Part shown: positions 48,590 through 56,983 of the stretch, piece by piece
Layout of the letters: the number at the start of each line of letters is the position of its first letter
Position numbering within the stretch: position 1 is the first letter of the stretch
NCBI GenBank assembly: GCA_018266295.1
Contig: JAFEAQ010000010.1
Span: 124,001-188,000 of the forward strand
Direction of reading: 5' to 3'
Length of the DNA: 64,000 nt
Source of the DNA: Bdellovibrionales bacterium
Lineage (GTDB): Bacteria; Bdellovibrionota; Bdellovibrionia; Bdellovibrionales; Bdellovibrionaceae
Notes under the pieces: generated by a model
Databases searched by the model: none
What the model was told of the DNA's origin: nothing
Seen by the model: only the letters and a program-made list of their open reading frames with translations
Position numbers and translations under genes: made by a program

Positions 48590-49253
48590 GAAGAGACTGC
48601 CAAGAATTGAACGCGACGAAGTCGCCCACGTCGGTGAGGATGAGAATCAGCACTTGTGGGCCGTTTCGTATTCGGATTTCTTGATGGTTCTTTTATCGTT
48701 CTTCATCCTTTTCTTCTCGGCCGAAGCGCCGCAGAAACAGAAATTGATCTTAGAATTAGCCAATCACTTTACGACTCCGAACGCAGGACCGGGCTCTGGC
48801 TCCGGTCAAGGCACCGGCATCGGCCCCGACGGCAATCGCCGCATGCCTTCCGGTGTGTTTGAACAGCTCAAAGGATTAAATGTCACCGTCGACAAAGAAA
48901 AAGAAAGTTTGATTATCAATTTTCCGAACGACCTCTATGGCCCGGGCAAGCACCGCATTGAACATGACAAGGCCGCAATGATTGAGAACTTCTTAAACGT
49001 CATGAAACCTTATCAAGGCCAAGTAAATCTGTATTTTGAAGGCCACGCCGACACGGCTCCTTTGAAAATTCACAAAAATGAAATCGTCGTCGACAACTTT
49101 GTTTTAAGCAGTTTACGTGCTTCGTCGGCATTAGGAATGGCTCGGGAAATGGGTTTTTCCGAAAAGAACATGTTCATTCAAGCCAACTCCTCTAACTTAA
49201 GAAATTCCAGATCCCTTTCGATTCGAATCGAACCTCGCGGAGAAGTTCTATGA
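48576..49253 (+). CDS. MotB-like stator protein with OmpA domain
   Basis: 225 residues, GTG start with GAAGAGG upstream. One membrane helix (VSYSDFLMVLLSFFILFFS) carries the Asp at the place of the proton-binding Asp of MotB. A Gly/Ser-rich linker (residues 70-88) leads to an OmpA-like peptidoglycan-binding domain (LYFEGHADTAPL, then LSSLRASSALGMAREMGF). It overlaps the MotA-like gene by 14 bp. The short linker and complete motifs indicate a working stator subunit. Confidence 0.9.
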   Translation: MRRPEKRLPRIERDEVAHVGEDENQHLWAVSYSDFLMVLLSFFILFFSAEAPQKQKLILELANHFTTPNAGPGSGSGQGTGIGPDGNRRMPSGVFEQLKGLNVTVDKEKESLIINFPNDLYGPGKHRIEHDKAAMIENFLNVMKPYQGQVNLYFEGHADTAPLKIHKNEIVVDNFVLSSLRASSALGMAREMGFSEKNMFIQANSSNLRNSRSLSIRIEPRGEVL

Positions 49254-50701
49254 GAAATATTATGAAACATTTCCTATTGCTGGTGCTTCTAACCGGCTCT
49301 GCTGTGACTGCACAAGCCGACCTACTTGATCGTATGCGTCTGGAAGACACACTTAAAAACCGCATTGAAGATGCGTTTCGCCTGTATGATCCAAAAGCCA
49401 AGGCCCTGATTCGTTTTGACTATAAAACTTTTAGCGGGACTCTCCCCGGCACGTCGATTGAAACTCAGGGACAAGTCAATCCCTACAACATTGATTCCGG
49501 CGACATCAATCGCGTGACTATTGAGATCTTCACAGATCTTGAAGAAACGCCGGCGGAAGCCAAAGACTATGTTCTTCGTGTGATCCCTATTGAAAAATCC
49601 AAAGTTTTTGTCGAATACAAAAAACTAAAAACTCAGTTCCCGAAAGACATCCCACGGCCCCATCTCGATCCCGAAGCGCTGTCGACCATTGCGCATGATA
49701 CAATGTCGACCATGGCAAAAACCATGGGCGCCATTTTTGGCGGCTGCATGCTCTTATGCTTCGGCTTCATGTTCCACCAGAACTCGAAAAAACTCAAAGA
49801 GTTCAAATCGCAGATCCAACTCTTAACGACGGCTCTTTCAGAAAACGCTTCAGGCCCCGCGCCGACACCGGTTGCTGCGACGAAGGCACAAGGCAGTTCC
49901 GCTTATGGTGGCGGAGGGGGCGGTTCCAAAGAATTCGGTTCACTCAAGAACCTGCAGCTTGAGAGTCTGAAGGAAATTTTTGCGGACTGCTACTGGTGCC
50001 GCGAGGATGCCTATGCCCACTGGTTGTGGAAAAACATCGAGGGTGCTCAGAAAAAATCATTGATGGAGCAGTTCTCACTCATGAAGGACTACTCTCTTTA
50101 TTTTGTCACGATTCAACCACATGAGATGTCTTACCATGAACATCCGTTTTATATGGATCCGCAAAGCTTGCTATGGACCTCACAAGAGGACCTAAGCGCC
50201 CAGATTCGCAAAGACTTTAGCCTGTGGCATTTTGTGAGCCCGATGCGCCAGCAGAATTTGCCGTTAAGCCTCGAAGAGCGTCTGCAAGCTGTGCAAACCA
50301 AGCCCGAAGGAAAGAAATCCTCTTTTGATAGCAAACAACAAAGCCCCCACCGCGTTTTAGAAACCAAGCTCTCTTGGGGGGAAATCTCTTCCGAGGATGA
50401 AGCGGCTTTGTACAGTCATCCTGAGATGGTGCCGGTATCCCTGCGCGAGAACATCCAAACACTGGTTTGGCTCGCACAAAAAGACGATGCATTTATTCAA
50501 AAAACATTGTCACGCTATGATGCACGCTCTTTGGCCTCAGCCTGGGTCGGACCGGAAGCTGTGCTGAAAAAGCTCGAAGCGCAATTACCAGAGAAGAAGC
50601 TAAAGCTTTTATTGAACTACCGAGAAAAAACAGCCCCTAGCCGTCATTCCGATGTTTACGCGAGTCTTGTTGCCGAAGGGTTTAAGAATGAAGCTGCTTA
50701 G
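49250..50701 (+). CDS. membrane protein with periplasmic domain and FliG-like cytoplasmic domain
   Basis: 483 residues. Signal or anchor (FLLLVLLTGSAVTAQA), then a periplasmic region (24-150) with strand-rich RLYDPKAKALIRFDY and FSGTLPGTSIETQGQ, a membrane helix (MGAIFGGCMLLCFGFMF, about 160-180), a Gly-rich hinge (GGGGGGS, about 222) and a cytoplasmic domain. The C-terminal 110 residues follow the FliG middle/C pattern: LVWLAQKDDAFIQKTLSRY, ARSLASAWVG, LPEKKLKLLLNY, comparable to the DxxIQKxLRxxDxxxLxxAL and MSxRAAxxLxEDL blocks of FliG. A stator-facing rotor-like subunit fused to a membrane ring part is inferred. It has ATGA overlap with the MotB-like gene. Confidence 0.7.
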   Translation: MRNIMKHFLLLVLLTGSAVTAQADLLDRMRLEDTLKNRIEDAFRLYDPKAKALIRFDYKTFSGTLPGTSIETQGQVNPYNIDSGDINRVTIEIFTDLEETPAEAKDYVLRVIPIEKSKVFVEYKKLKTQFPKDIPRPHLDPEALSTIAHDTMSTMAKTMGAIFGGCMLLCFGFMFHQNSKKLKEFKSQIQLLTTALSENASGPAPTPVAATKAQGSSAYGGGGGGSKEFGSLKNLQLESLKEIFADCYWCREDAYAHWLWKNIEGAQKKSLMEQFSLMKDYSLYFVTIQPHEMSYHEHPFYMDPQSLLWTSQEDLSAQIRKDFSLWHFVSPMRQQNLPLSLEERLQAVQTKPEGKKSSFDSKQQSPHRVLETKLSWGEISSEDEAALYSHPEMVPVSLRENIQTLVWLAQKDDAFIQKTLSRYDARSLASAWVGPEAVLKKLEAQLPEKKLKLLLNYREKTAPSRHSDVYASLVAEGFKNEAA

Positions 50702-51263
50702 TGCGCTTTTATTTTCTCAGCTTGTCTGCGTCAGCGCCCTTGCCATGGATATGCGCACGGATCTCTCAAAGACAAAGAGCTTCCTCACCGCCTCCGGTGA
50801 AGCAGCTCAGTTCACTTTGGACGAAGGCCAAATCGCGGGCTCGGGCCTGAAAGTGGATTTCACAAATTCATTTTCTGATAAAATCGCTCTGGAAGTCTAT
50901 TTAGCCTCGGCGATTAACACAGCCGGCGGCGCAAGCTTTACCGGAATCGGGGGCTACACGTACTACAACGTTCTTGGCGAGTGTTGCGCCACGGTCCGCA
51001 CAGTGGCTGTCGACGGCAAGCCGATGGTCACCGAGACTTCTTTACGCGGTCAAAACCTGCAAATCGGTCTCGGTCTTGATCAGTACTTTCTCAACGGCTC
51101 AAAAAGCGTTTACTCCGCTTCAGGCTTGGGCCTCTCTGTGGTTTATCAGTTTCCGCTTTTTAATTACAATTTTAAAACCGAAGCCCGTCACTCACAGATG
51201 ACAGCAGGTCAGAATAAGATCCAAGGCAATTTCTTCAGCTTTGGCGTCGTTTTCGCTCTTTAA
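50688..51263 (+). CDS. outer-membrane beta-barrel protein, last gene of the stator operon
   Basis: 191 residues. ATG 50688 (AAGGG seven bases upstream) gives a signal peptide (LLSALLFSQLVCVSALA); the frame extends further upstream inside the previous gene. The mature part has alternating hydrophobic strands and ends in VVFAL, consistent with an eight-stranded barrel. A vicinal Cys pair (GECCAT) sits in a loop. It overlaps the FliG-like gene by 14 bp, placing an outer-membrane part in the same operon as the stator. Confidence 0.78.
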   Translation: MKLLSALLFSQLVCVSALAMDMRTDLSKTKSFLTASGEAAQFTLDEGQIAGSGLKVDFTNSFSDKIALEVYLASAINTAGGASFTGIGGYTYYNVLGECCATVRTVAVDGKPMVTETSLRGQNLQIGLGLDQYFLNGSKSVYSASGLGLSVVYQFPLFNYNFKTEARHSQMTAGQNKIQGNFFSFGVVFAL

Positions 51264-51407
51264 ATCGCATCACGGTCCAGTCCGCACCTGATCAACAGAA
51301 CCAAGGTCTGTTTGTCGAGGCTGACTATTCGACATTGTTCTCTCCCCGGCCTATGCTTAAAGGAGTTCCCCGATTTACATCTTTAGTGACATTGGAGAAA
51401 GCATCCT

Positions 51408-51629
51408 ATGAGTCAACCCGGCGCCACTTCCAAAGCCTCTAAAAAGAATCAAACTACTATCCCCCTCAGAGTCCGCAAAGCCCTAAAAATCGCTAAGGGC
51501 GACACACTGCTTTGGACCATTAACGGTGACGAAGTTTCAATTCGTATCATCGGTAAAGATAAAAAAGACTCCACCAAAGCACCGGATATGTCTCTGCTTG
51601 AGTGGAGTCTGAAAGAAATTGATCTGTAG
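51408..51629 (+). CDS. AbrB/SpoVT (MazE-like) DNA-binding protein
   Basis: 73 residues with a swapped-hairpin AbrB domain: TTIPLRVRKALKIAKGD then LLWTINGDEVSIRI. Members act as transition-state regulators or as antitoxins. No toxin gene (MazF, VapC, Doc) lies next to it, so an orphan regulator is more likely. The ribosome site (TTGGAGAA) is rather far from the ATG. It converges on the RND pump gene with a 4-bp gap. Confidence 0.8.
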   Translation: MSQPGATSKASKKNQTTIPLRVRKALKIAKGDTLLWTINGDEVSIRIIGKDKKDSTKAPDMSLLEWSLKEIDL

Positions 51630-51633
51630 TTTC

Positions 51634-54600
51634 CTAGTGCGCGACGCGGGCTTTAAATTTATTTTCAAAAATCGAATACAAGATCGGTAAAACAAAAAGT
51701 GTGAGCAAAGTCGATGAGACAATGCCTCCGATAACCACCGCTGCGAGGGGTTTTTGAACTTCGGCACCGATGCTGGTTGAAAGCATCATAGGTAAAAATC
51801 CAAAAATGGCCACAAGGGCTGTCATCAAAACCGGTCGCAGGCGTATGAGCGTCCCTTGAACCACGAGATCCTTTCCGGACTTTCCCTCAAGCTTTAACTG
51901 ATTGAAGTAATTAACTAAGACAACCCCGTTCAGAACCGCGATTCCCGAAAGAGCGATAAATCCAACCCCCGCGGAAATACTAAATGGCAGCTGATTCAAG
52001 ATAAGCCCGATAACTCCGCCGACAAGGGCAAAAGGAATGCAGCAGAAAATCAGCAACGTCTGCCCGACACTTCTAAAGGCCGCAAAGATCATCAAAAGCA
52101 CAAGCCCCAGTGCAATCGGCGTCAACACCAATAATCTTGTGCGAGCCTCCTGCAAGTTTTTAAAGTTTCCACCCCATTGGATATAATATCCCTGAGGAAG
52201 AGCGACTTCTTTCTCGACGATCTTTTGAGCTTCATTGACGAAACTTTCAGTATCTCGGCCGCGAAGATTGATGAGCACCGCCGAACGACGATTGGAATCT
52301 TCACGATTGATGGAACCAAAGGTTTCGGCAAACTTCGAGCTCGCTAAGGTCGATAGCGGAGTCGTGGTGTTAGAGCCAATTCCCACAGGCAAAGCACGAA
52401 TCGTTGCCAGATCCGAACGTTCTTCCTCGCTGAGTCTTACGACGATAGGAAACTTCTTCTCGTTTTGATAAAGAAATCCGGCTTCTTGCCCGCCAAGAGC
52501 AATCGCCACCGTGCTTAGAATGTCCGACACGCTTGCACCGTATCTCTTAACCGCCGAATCTATCGGAACGACACGAAGAACCGGGCTGGTTCCCGCAAGG
52601 TCGACTTCGACGTCACCGGCGCCGGGAACTCTTAAGACCACTTCCTGAATCTGTTTTGCGATTTCCATATTTTTTTGCAAATCAGGCCCAAAGACTTTTA
52701 CAGCAACATCGGCCCTGGTCCCTTCTAGCAATTCATTAAACCTCATCTGAATGGGCTGAGAGGCTAAGTATGACTGACCAGGAAGTTCCTTCTCGAGTCT
52801 TTCAATAATCGCTTTCACGAGGCTTGCGTAAGTGTGCTTTGTACCTTCATTACTAGTCCCCCATTGATTGCGAGACTTCAGCATGATGTAGGTATCAGAG
52901 ATATTTACACCCATCGGGTCTGTTGCAACCTCACTGGTCCCGATGCGTGAGAACACGTCTTCGACCTCTGGAAACTCTTTAATGATTCCCTCTGCCTTCA
53001 GCTGAAAGGCAATAGATTGATCCAGACTCAAATTCACCGGACGAATCATATGAAATGCGTAGGAACCTTCACTTAATTGCGGCAAGAACTCCGACCCCAG
53101 GCGAGCAAACAGAATCCCACCCAGAACAACCGCTGCAAGTGACAATACAATCGCCGTTTTTTTAAAGACAAAGGTCGCTTCTAAAATAGGCTTATAGAGC
53201 GCGCGAATCCATCCCATGATTCTTGGCTCCTTGCCTTCGTCATTAGAAGACAGAAAAAGACTCGCCAGTGCCGGTGCCGTTGTAAACGAAAGCACCAAAG
53301 CTGCAAGCACCGCGATTGAAAATGTCGCGGCCATCGGCTTAAACATCTTTCCTTCGACGCCCACAAGCGCAAACACCGGCAGGAAGACCATCACGACGAT
53401 CAGCTGACCAAACCCCGCGGCCTTGCGGATTTCAATCGAGGCTTCAACGATCGTTTCTTTGATTTCTTCTTTACTGAGTTTCCGTTTGTACTGCTTAGCC
53501 CGCTCATGAATCATGCGAACACAGTTATCGACCAGAATCACCGTCCCATCGACGATAATACCGAAATCCAAAGCGCCAAGACTCATCAGATTTCCGGAAA
53601 TCCCAAGGGGCTTCATGATTAAAAACGTGATCAGCAGTGAAAACGGAATCGTCAACGCCGTGATGACAGCGGCTCTGATATTTCCGACAAGCAGGAAGAG
53701 CACGATGATCACCAACCCTGCCCCTAAGAGCAAATTATGCTCTACGGTCCCAAGAGTGGCATTGACAAGGTCCGAACGGTTATAAACCGTCTTTAAAACA
53801 AATCCCTCGGGCAGAGTTTTACGAATTTCTTCGACCTTATCATGAACACGTGTGGAAACGGTTCGGCTATTTTCACCGAGCAACATCATCACCGTGCCAA
53901 GCACGGTTTCCTGACCGTTATAAGTGGCGGCTCCCGTTCTTAATTCCTTTCCGAGACGCACTCTCGCAATGTCCCCGATAGTAATGACTTTAAAAGAATC
54001 CAGCTGCTTGACCGGTGCCTGTTCAATATCTTCAGGACCCTTAAAAAGCCCAATGCCCTGAACCAGGAATTGTTCCGCCGTCTGAGAAATATATCCGCCA
54101 CCGACATTCTTATTCACTTTTTCAAGTGCGGTAACGATGTCTTCGAAGTGAATTCCGTAGGACGCCATTTTCTTAATATCCGGCTGAACGTGGTACTGTC
54201 TTTCAAATCCCCCCGTGGTGTTGATTTCAGCCACTCCTTCGACTGTGAGTAAGCGCGGCTTCACAAACCAGTCCTGCACTTCCCGGACCTGCATCATTTG
54301 CTTTAAGCGCTCACTTGCATCTGAGGACGGCTTTGCAACATCCAAAGCGTATTGAAAGATTTCACCCAGCCCCGTTGAAATGGGGCCCAACTTTGCTTCG
54401 GCCCCTGAAGGCAGCTCCGGCAAAACTCCCTGCAATCTCTCAGTCACCATTTGGCGCGCCCGATAGATTTCGACTTCGTCCTTAAACACGATGGTCACCT
54501 GAGACAACCCAAAGCGCGTGATCGAGCGGACTTGCTCGACTCCGGCAATACCCCTCATCGCGGACTCCACCGGATAAGTGATACTGCGCTCGATCTCTTC

Positions 54601-54774
54601 GGGTGCTAAGCCCTCAATGACCGTGTTTACCTGAACTTGATTATTGGTAATATCCGGGACGGCGTCGATCGGCAGGTGTTGAAACGCGTACAAGCCTGCA
54701 AGTGCGATTCCCAGAGTCAAAAGAATAACTAAAAACCTATTATAGACTGAAAAACGAATGATATTATTAATCAT
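51634..54774 (-). CDS. heavy-metal efflux RND transporter (CzcA/CusA family)
   Basis: 1046 residues, normal for HME-RND pumps. Large periplasmic loops follow TM1 and TM7. The TM4 signature ALDFGIIVDGTVILVDN fits the HME1 pattern DFG-x3-DG-x-V-x3-(E/D)N described for Co/Zn/Cd exporters rather than the Cu/Ag group. The pump uses proton flow to export divalent metal from periplasm or cytoplasm. AGAGG precedes the ATG, 11 bp after the adaptor-like gene. With the TolC-like gene it forms a three-gene efflux operon. Metal specificity is inferred from the one signature. Confidence 0.92.
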   Translation of the reverse strand: MINNIIRFSVYNRFLVILLTLGIALAGLYAFQHLPIDAVPDITNNQVQVNTVIEGLAPEEIERSITYPVESAMRGIAGVEQVRSITRFGLSQVTIVFKDEVEIYRARQMVTERLQGVLPELPSGAEAKLGPISTGLGEIFQYALDVAKPSSDASERLKQMMQVREVQDWFVKPRLLTVEGVAEINTTGGFERQYHVQPDIKKMASYGIHFEDIVTALEKVNKNVGGGYISQTAEQFLVQGIGLFKGPEDIEQAPVKQLDSFKVITIGDIARVRLGKELRTGAATYNGQETVLGTVMMLLGENSRTVSTRVHDKVEEIRKTLPEGFVLKTVYNRSDLVNATLGTVEHNLLLGAGLVIIVLFLLVGNIRAAVITALTIPFSLLITFLIMKPLGISGNLMSLGALDFGIIVDGTVILVDNCVRMIHERAKQYKRKLSKEEIKETIVEASIEIRKAAGFGQLIVVMVFLPVFALVGVEGKMFKPMAATFSIAVLAALVLSFTTAPALASLFLSSNDEGKEPRIMGWIRALYKPILEATFVFKKTAIVLSLAAVVLGGILFARLGSEFLPQLSEGSYAFHMIRPVNLSLDQSIAFQLKAEGIIKEFPEVEDVFSRIGTSEVATDPMGVNISDTYIMLKSRNQWGTSNEGTKHTYASLVKAIIERLEKELPGQSYLASQPIQMRFNELLEGTRADVAVKVFGPDLQKNMEIAKQIQEVVLRVPGAGDVEVDLAGTSPVLRVVPIDSAVKRYGASVSDILSTVAIALGGQEAGFLYQNEKKFPIVVRLSEEERSDLATIRALPVGIGSNTTTPLSTLASSKFAETFGSINREDSNRRSAVLINLRGRDTESFVNEAQKIVEKEVALPQGYYIQWGGNFKNLQEARTRLLVLTPIALGLVLLMIFAAFRSVGQTLLIFCCIPFALVGGVIGLILNQLPFSISAGVGFIALSGIAVLNGVVLVNYFNQLKLEGKSGKDLVVQGTLIRLRPVLMTALVAIFGFLPMMLSTSIGAEVQKPLAAVVIGGIVSSTLLTLFVLPILYSIFENKFKARVAH

Positions 54775-54785
54775 ATAAACCTCTA

Positions 54786-55232
54786 CTAGTGCCCATGTCC
54801 TTCTTCTCCAGAAGAGAAGGCGGACAATTCTGCTGCACGTAAAAACCCAAGGCCACTCGTGACAATCTCATCACCGACTTTGAGTTCCTTTGACTTGATT
54901 TTTAATTTTCCAGCGGACTTCGAAACTGTGGTGAAATCGATGCGCTTATAAAAACCATCACGCAATCTATAGATATTCACCTCTTCACCGGAAACGAGAA
55001 TGGCTTTACTTGGAATCTCCCATTCAGAAGGGTTCGAACTCAGCTTCAGAGTTTGTAGGGCAAAGTTTTTTATGGCCTCAGAAGACAGCTTAATTCCGTC
55101 ATGCTCATCGGCGGCCGTAATCCCCTTATCCGGTCCCACCGCCGGCGACACCGCCTCTTCTTCGTCGGCTAAAGATAAGTGCGGTTGAAATAAAAATAGA
55201 ATACCGAGTGCGGCTAAAATTATTTTTTTCAT
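54786..55232 (-). CDS. very short efflux adaptor-like periplasmic protein
   Basis: 148 residues with a signal peptide (LAALGILFLFQPHLSLA). The C-terminal half resembles the last beta domain of CusB/CzcB-type adaptors (IPSKAILVSGEEVNIYRLRDG, then ELKVGDEIVTSGLGFLRAAEL) and the protein ends in GHGH. Full adaptors are near 400 residues; the hairpin and lipoyl parts are absent. It overlaps the TolC-like gene (ATGA) and precedes the pump. It may be a minimal adaptor, or the real adaptor may be encoded elsewhere. Confidence 0.7.
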   Translation of the reverse strand: MKKIILAALGILFLFQPHLSLADEEEAVSPAVGPDKGITAADEHDGIKLSSEAIKNFALQTLKLSSNPSEWEIPSKAILVSGEEVNIYRLRDGFYKRIDFTTVSKSAGKLKIKSKELKVGDEIVTSGLGFLRAAELSAFSSGEEGHGH

Positions 55233-56473
55233 AGAGCAAACTCCATCGCTTCGCCGTCAATAAAACGAATGTCTAAATAGTTCTCGAGTGTTTTGAGTTC
55301 TCGTTCATTCCTAGTTTTTTCAAATTCAACGAGGCTTCGATGGGCCTCGATCACAAGACTGCTGGGAACAAGGCCACGATAGAAATGCCCCTCGATTTTC
55401 TTGTGGCGTTTTTCTTGAGACAAGCCACTTGACGAAGCTTTGAGCAGCCTGACCGAGCTTACGTACTGCTTAAACAGCGTCTCGCGCAGGTTGTGCAATT
55501 CGGTAAGAGCAAAATCACGGCGGACCTCCGCGGTCTTAACATTCGCAGCAGCAGTGGCTCGACCGCCTTGATTCAGACTTAGCAACGGTAGCGGCATACT
55601 GAAGTTGATACCAACTTGACTTGAAGTTACATCCCCGTCAGAGACTCGTTTCATAGACGGCCCCACACTCAGAGCTGGAAACACTTCACTGCGGGCTTTT
55701 GCAAGCTCTGCCTGGGACATTCCGACTTCTGCTTCATAAATTGCAAGCAGTGGTGAGCTGTTGATTTTTTCAGATTTCTCTGAAATCTCTGGCCAGTTTT
55801 TCACCCTTGCCGGCAGATTCAATTTGAAATCAGCTAAGGGCTTTCCGAGTGAGAGCTTAAAGAACGAGTCAATCTTTGTGATCTCTTCGATGATTTCTTG
55901 CTTTTTAAAAACATAATCTGACTTCGCAAGGTCAAAAACCTCGACGGTGACTTCTTGTTCCGGTGAAAGCTTTGGACGCTGCTGATACTGACGAACGAGT
56001 TTTGAAAAGACGGCAATAGACTCATCGACCATCTCGGCCTCTTCGTATAACTGACGAAGCCGCGTTAAATGCAAAATCACTTGCTTACGGACCTCGGCGC
56101 GAACCTTCGTAAGCTCCGCCTCGGCCTTTTTGACTTCGGATTCAGCAAGGGACTTTCTTGCAGAACGTCCACCACCGACCTCGATCGGAAAAGCCAAGCT
56201 CACGTCGAATTCCGACTGATTTTGCCCGGAGTTTTTGCCTGCAACATACTCCGATGACAGTTCAGGATTTAAAAGCTGCGAAGACTGCCCGACTGCGGCC
56301 TTCTTTGAGTTTAAGTAAGATTCGGCCTTTAAAACTTCAGGCGATCTACTTTCTGCACATAAAACCATTTGATTTGCATTATTAACGGCAACGCAAGGGT
56401 CCTCGACTGCCAATGCGCCCATGGGCGCCAAGGTCATAACCATTGCAAGTGCCGCCTTTTTAAAAAGCGACAT
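55229..56473 (-). CDS. TolC/CzcC-type outer-membrane efflux channel protein
   Basis: 414 residues, signal peptide (MVMTLAPMGALA) and two copies of the OEP-type helical repeat (for example SEVKKAEAELTKVRAEVRKQ and NVKTAEVRRDFALTELHNL). It should form the trimeric outer-membrane duct for the pump encoded downstream. AGAGG precedes the ATG. A single disulfide could form between the Cys residues near the mature N-terminus. First gene of the core efflux operon. Confidence 0.88.
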   Translation of the reverse strand: MSLFKKAALAMVMTLAPMGALAVEDPCVAVNNANQMVLCAESRSPEVLKAESYLNSKKAAVGQSSQLLNPELSSEYVAGKNSGQNQSEFDVSLAFPIEVGGGRSARKSLAESEVKKAEAELTKVRAEVRKQVILHLTRLRQLYEEAEMVDESIAVFSKLVRQYQQRPKLSPEQEVTVEVFDLAKSDYVFKKQEIIEEITKIDSFFKLSLGKPLADFKLNLPARVKNWPEISEKSEKINSSPLLAIYEAEVGMSQAELAKARSEVFPALSVGPSMKRVSDGDVTSSQVGINFSMPLPLLSLNQGGRATAAANVKTAEVRRDFALTELHNLRETLFKQYVSSVRLLKASSSGLSQEKRHKKIEGHFYRGLVPSSLVIEAHRSLVEFEKTRNERELKTLENYLDIRFIDGEAMEFAL

Positions 56474-56519
56474 AAAAACCTCTATAAAATGTGATTGAGA
56501 AAGTAAGGCTTAACGGAGG

Positions 56520-56903
56520 TTAAGCGTTTTTCGGAGGCTGATAAGGCACATCTAAGAACCGATCGTGCGGTCTCTTAAACTTTAAAATGTAGTCCACTTT
56601 CATGGAGTGGGCGAAAGAAAGTCCGGAAATAACCGGCACAACGACATTGGAACAATGACCAAAGTGACAAACGCTCTGTGAACAATCATCGACAGGAGAA
56701 CTGCTGCTATGGGTATTTTTTTGATAGACACTCACAAGAGAGGCCCCATCACTGTGATCACAAATAGCAAAAGATGATAAGATCAGCGTACCGAAGAGCA
56801 CGCTGATAGAGAACCAAGTTAATAATAAAAATGTTCTGCTTTTTGTCACTTTAAACAATATACCAATCTTCAATAGGGGCATCAACATCTTAGGTTGAAA
56901 CAT
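56520..56903 (-). CDS. small membrane/exported protein with CHFGHC motif (CzcI/CopL-like)
   Basis: 127 residues. A hydrophobic segment (TWFSISVLFGTLILSSFAIC) is followed by a Ser/Asp/His-rich stretch and CSQSVCHFGHCSNV, likely a metal-binding site. A GTG 18 codons in (before TKSRTFLLLT) would make a neater signal peptide than the first ATG. Small Cys/His proteins of this kind precede Czc and Cop operons and are thought to bind metal or tune induction. It lies 46 bp before the TolC-like gene. Family assignment rests on motif and position only. Confidence 0.6.
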   Translation of the reverse strand: MFQPKMLMPLLKIGILFKVTKSRTFLLLTWFSISVLFGTLILSSFAICDHSDGASLVSVYQKNTHSSSSPVDDCSQSVCHFGHCSNVVVPVISGLSFAHSMKVDYILKFKRPHDRFLDVPYQPPKNA

Positions 56904-56983
56904 CCAAAATGAGAAGCCAATGAGTTTATGGGCGACCTGAACTGTACAGCCGGCCGCCCATAAAAACCCCTTTAGAACTTTCC

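Noticed and set aside
47882-49253. MotA/MotB-like pair as a Zorya anti-phage system
   Set aside because: Zorya has a ZorA with a very long cytoplasmic tail and adjacent ZorC/ZorD or ZorE effector genes. Here the MotA-like protein is of ordinary size and the neighbours are a FliG-like protein and a barrel.
51408-51629. AbrB-type protein as half of a toxin-antitoxin pair
   Set aside because: No small toxin-like gene lies within the adjacent gaps; the neighbours are the barrel gene and the RND pump gene.
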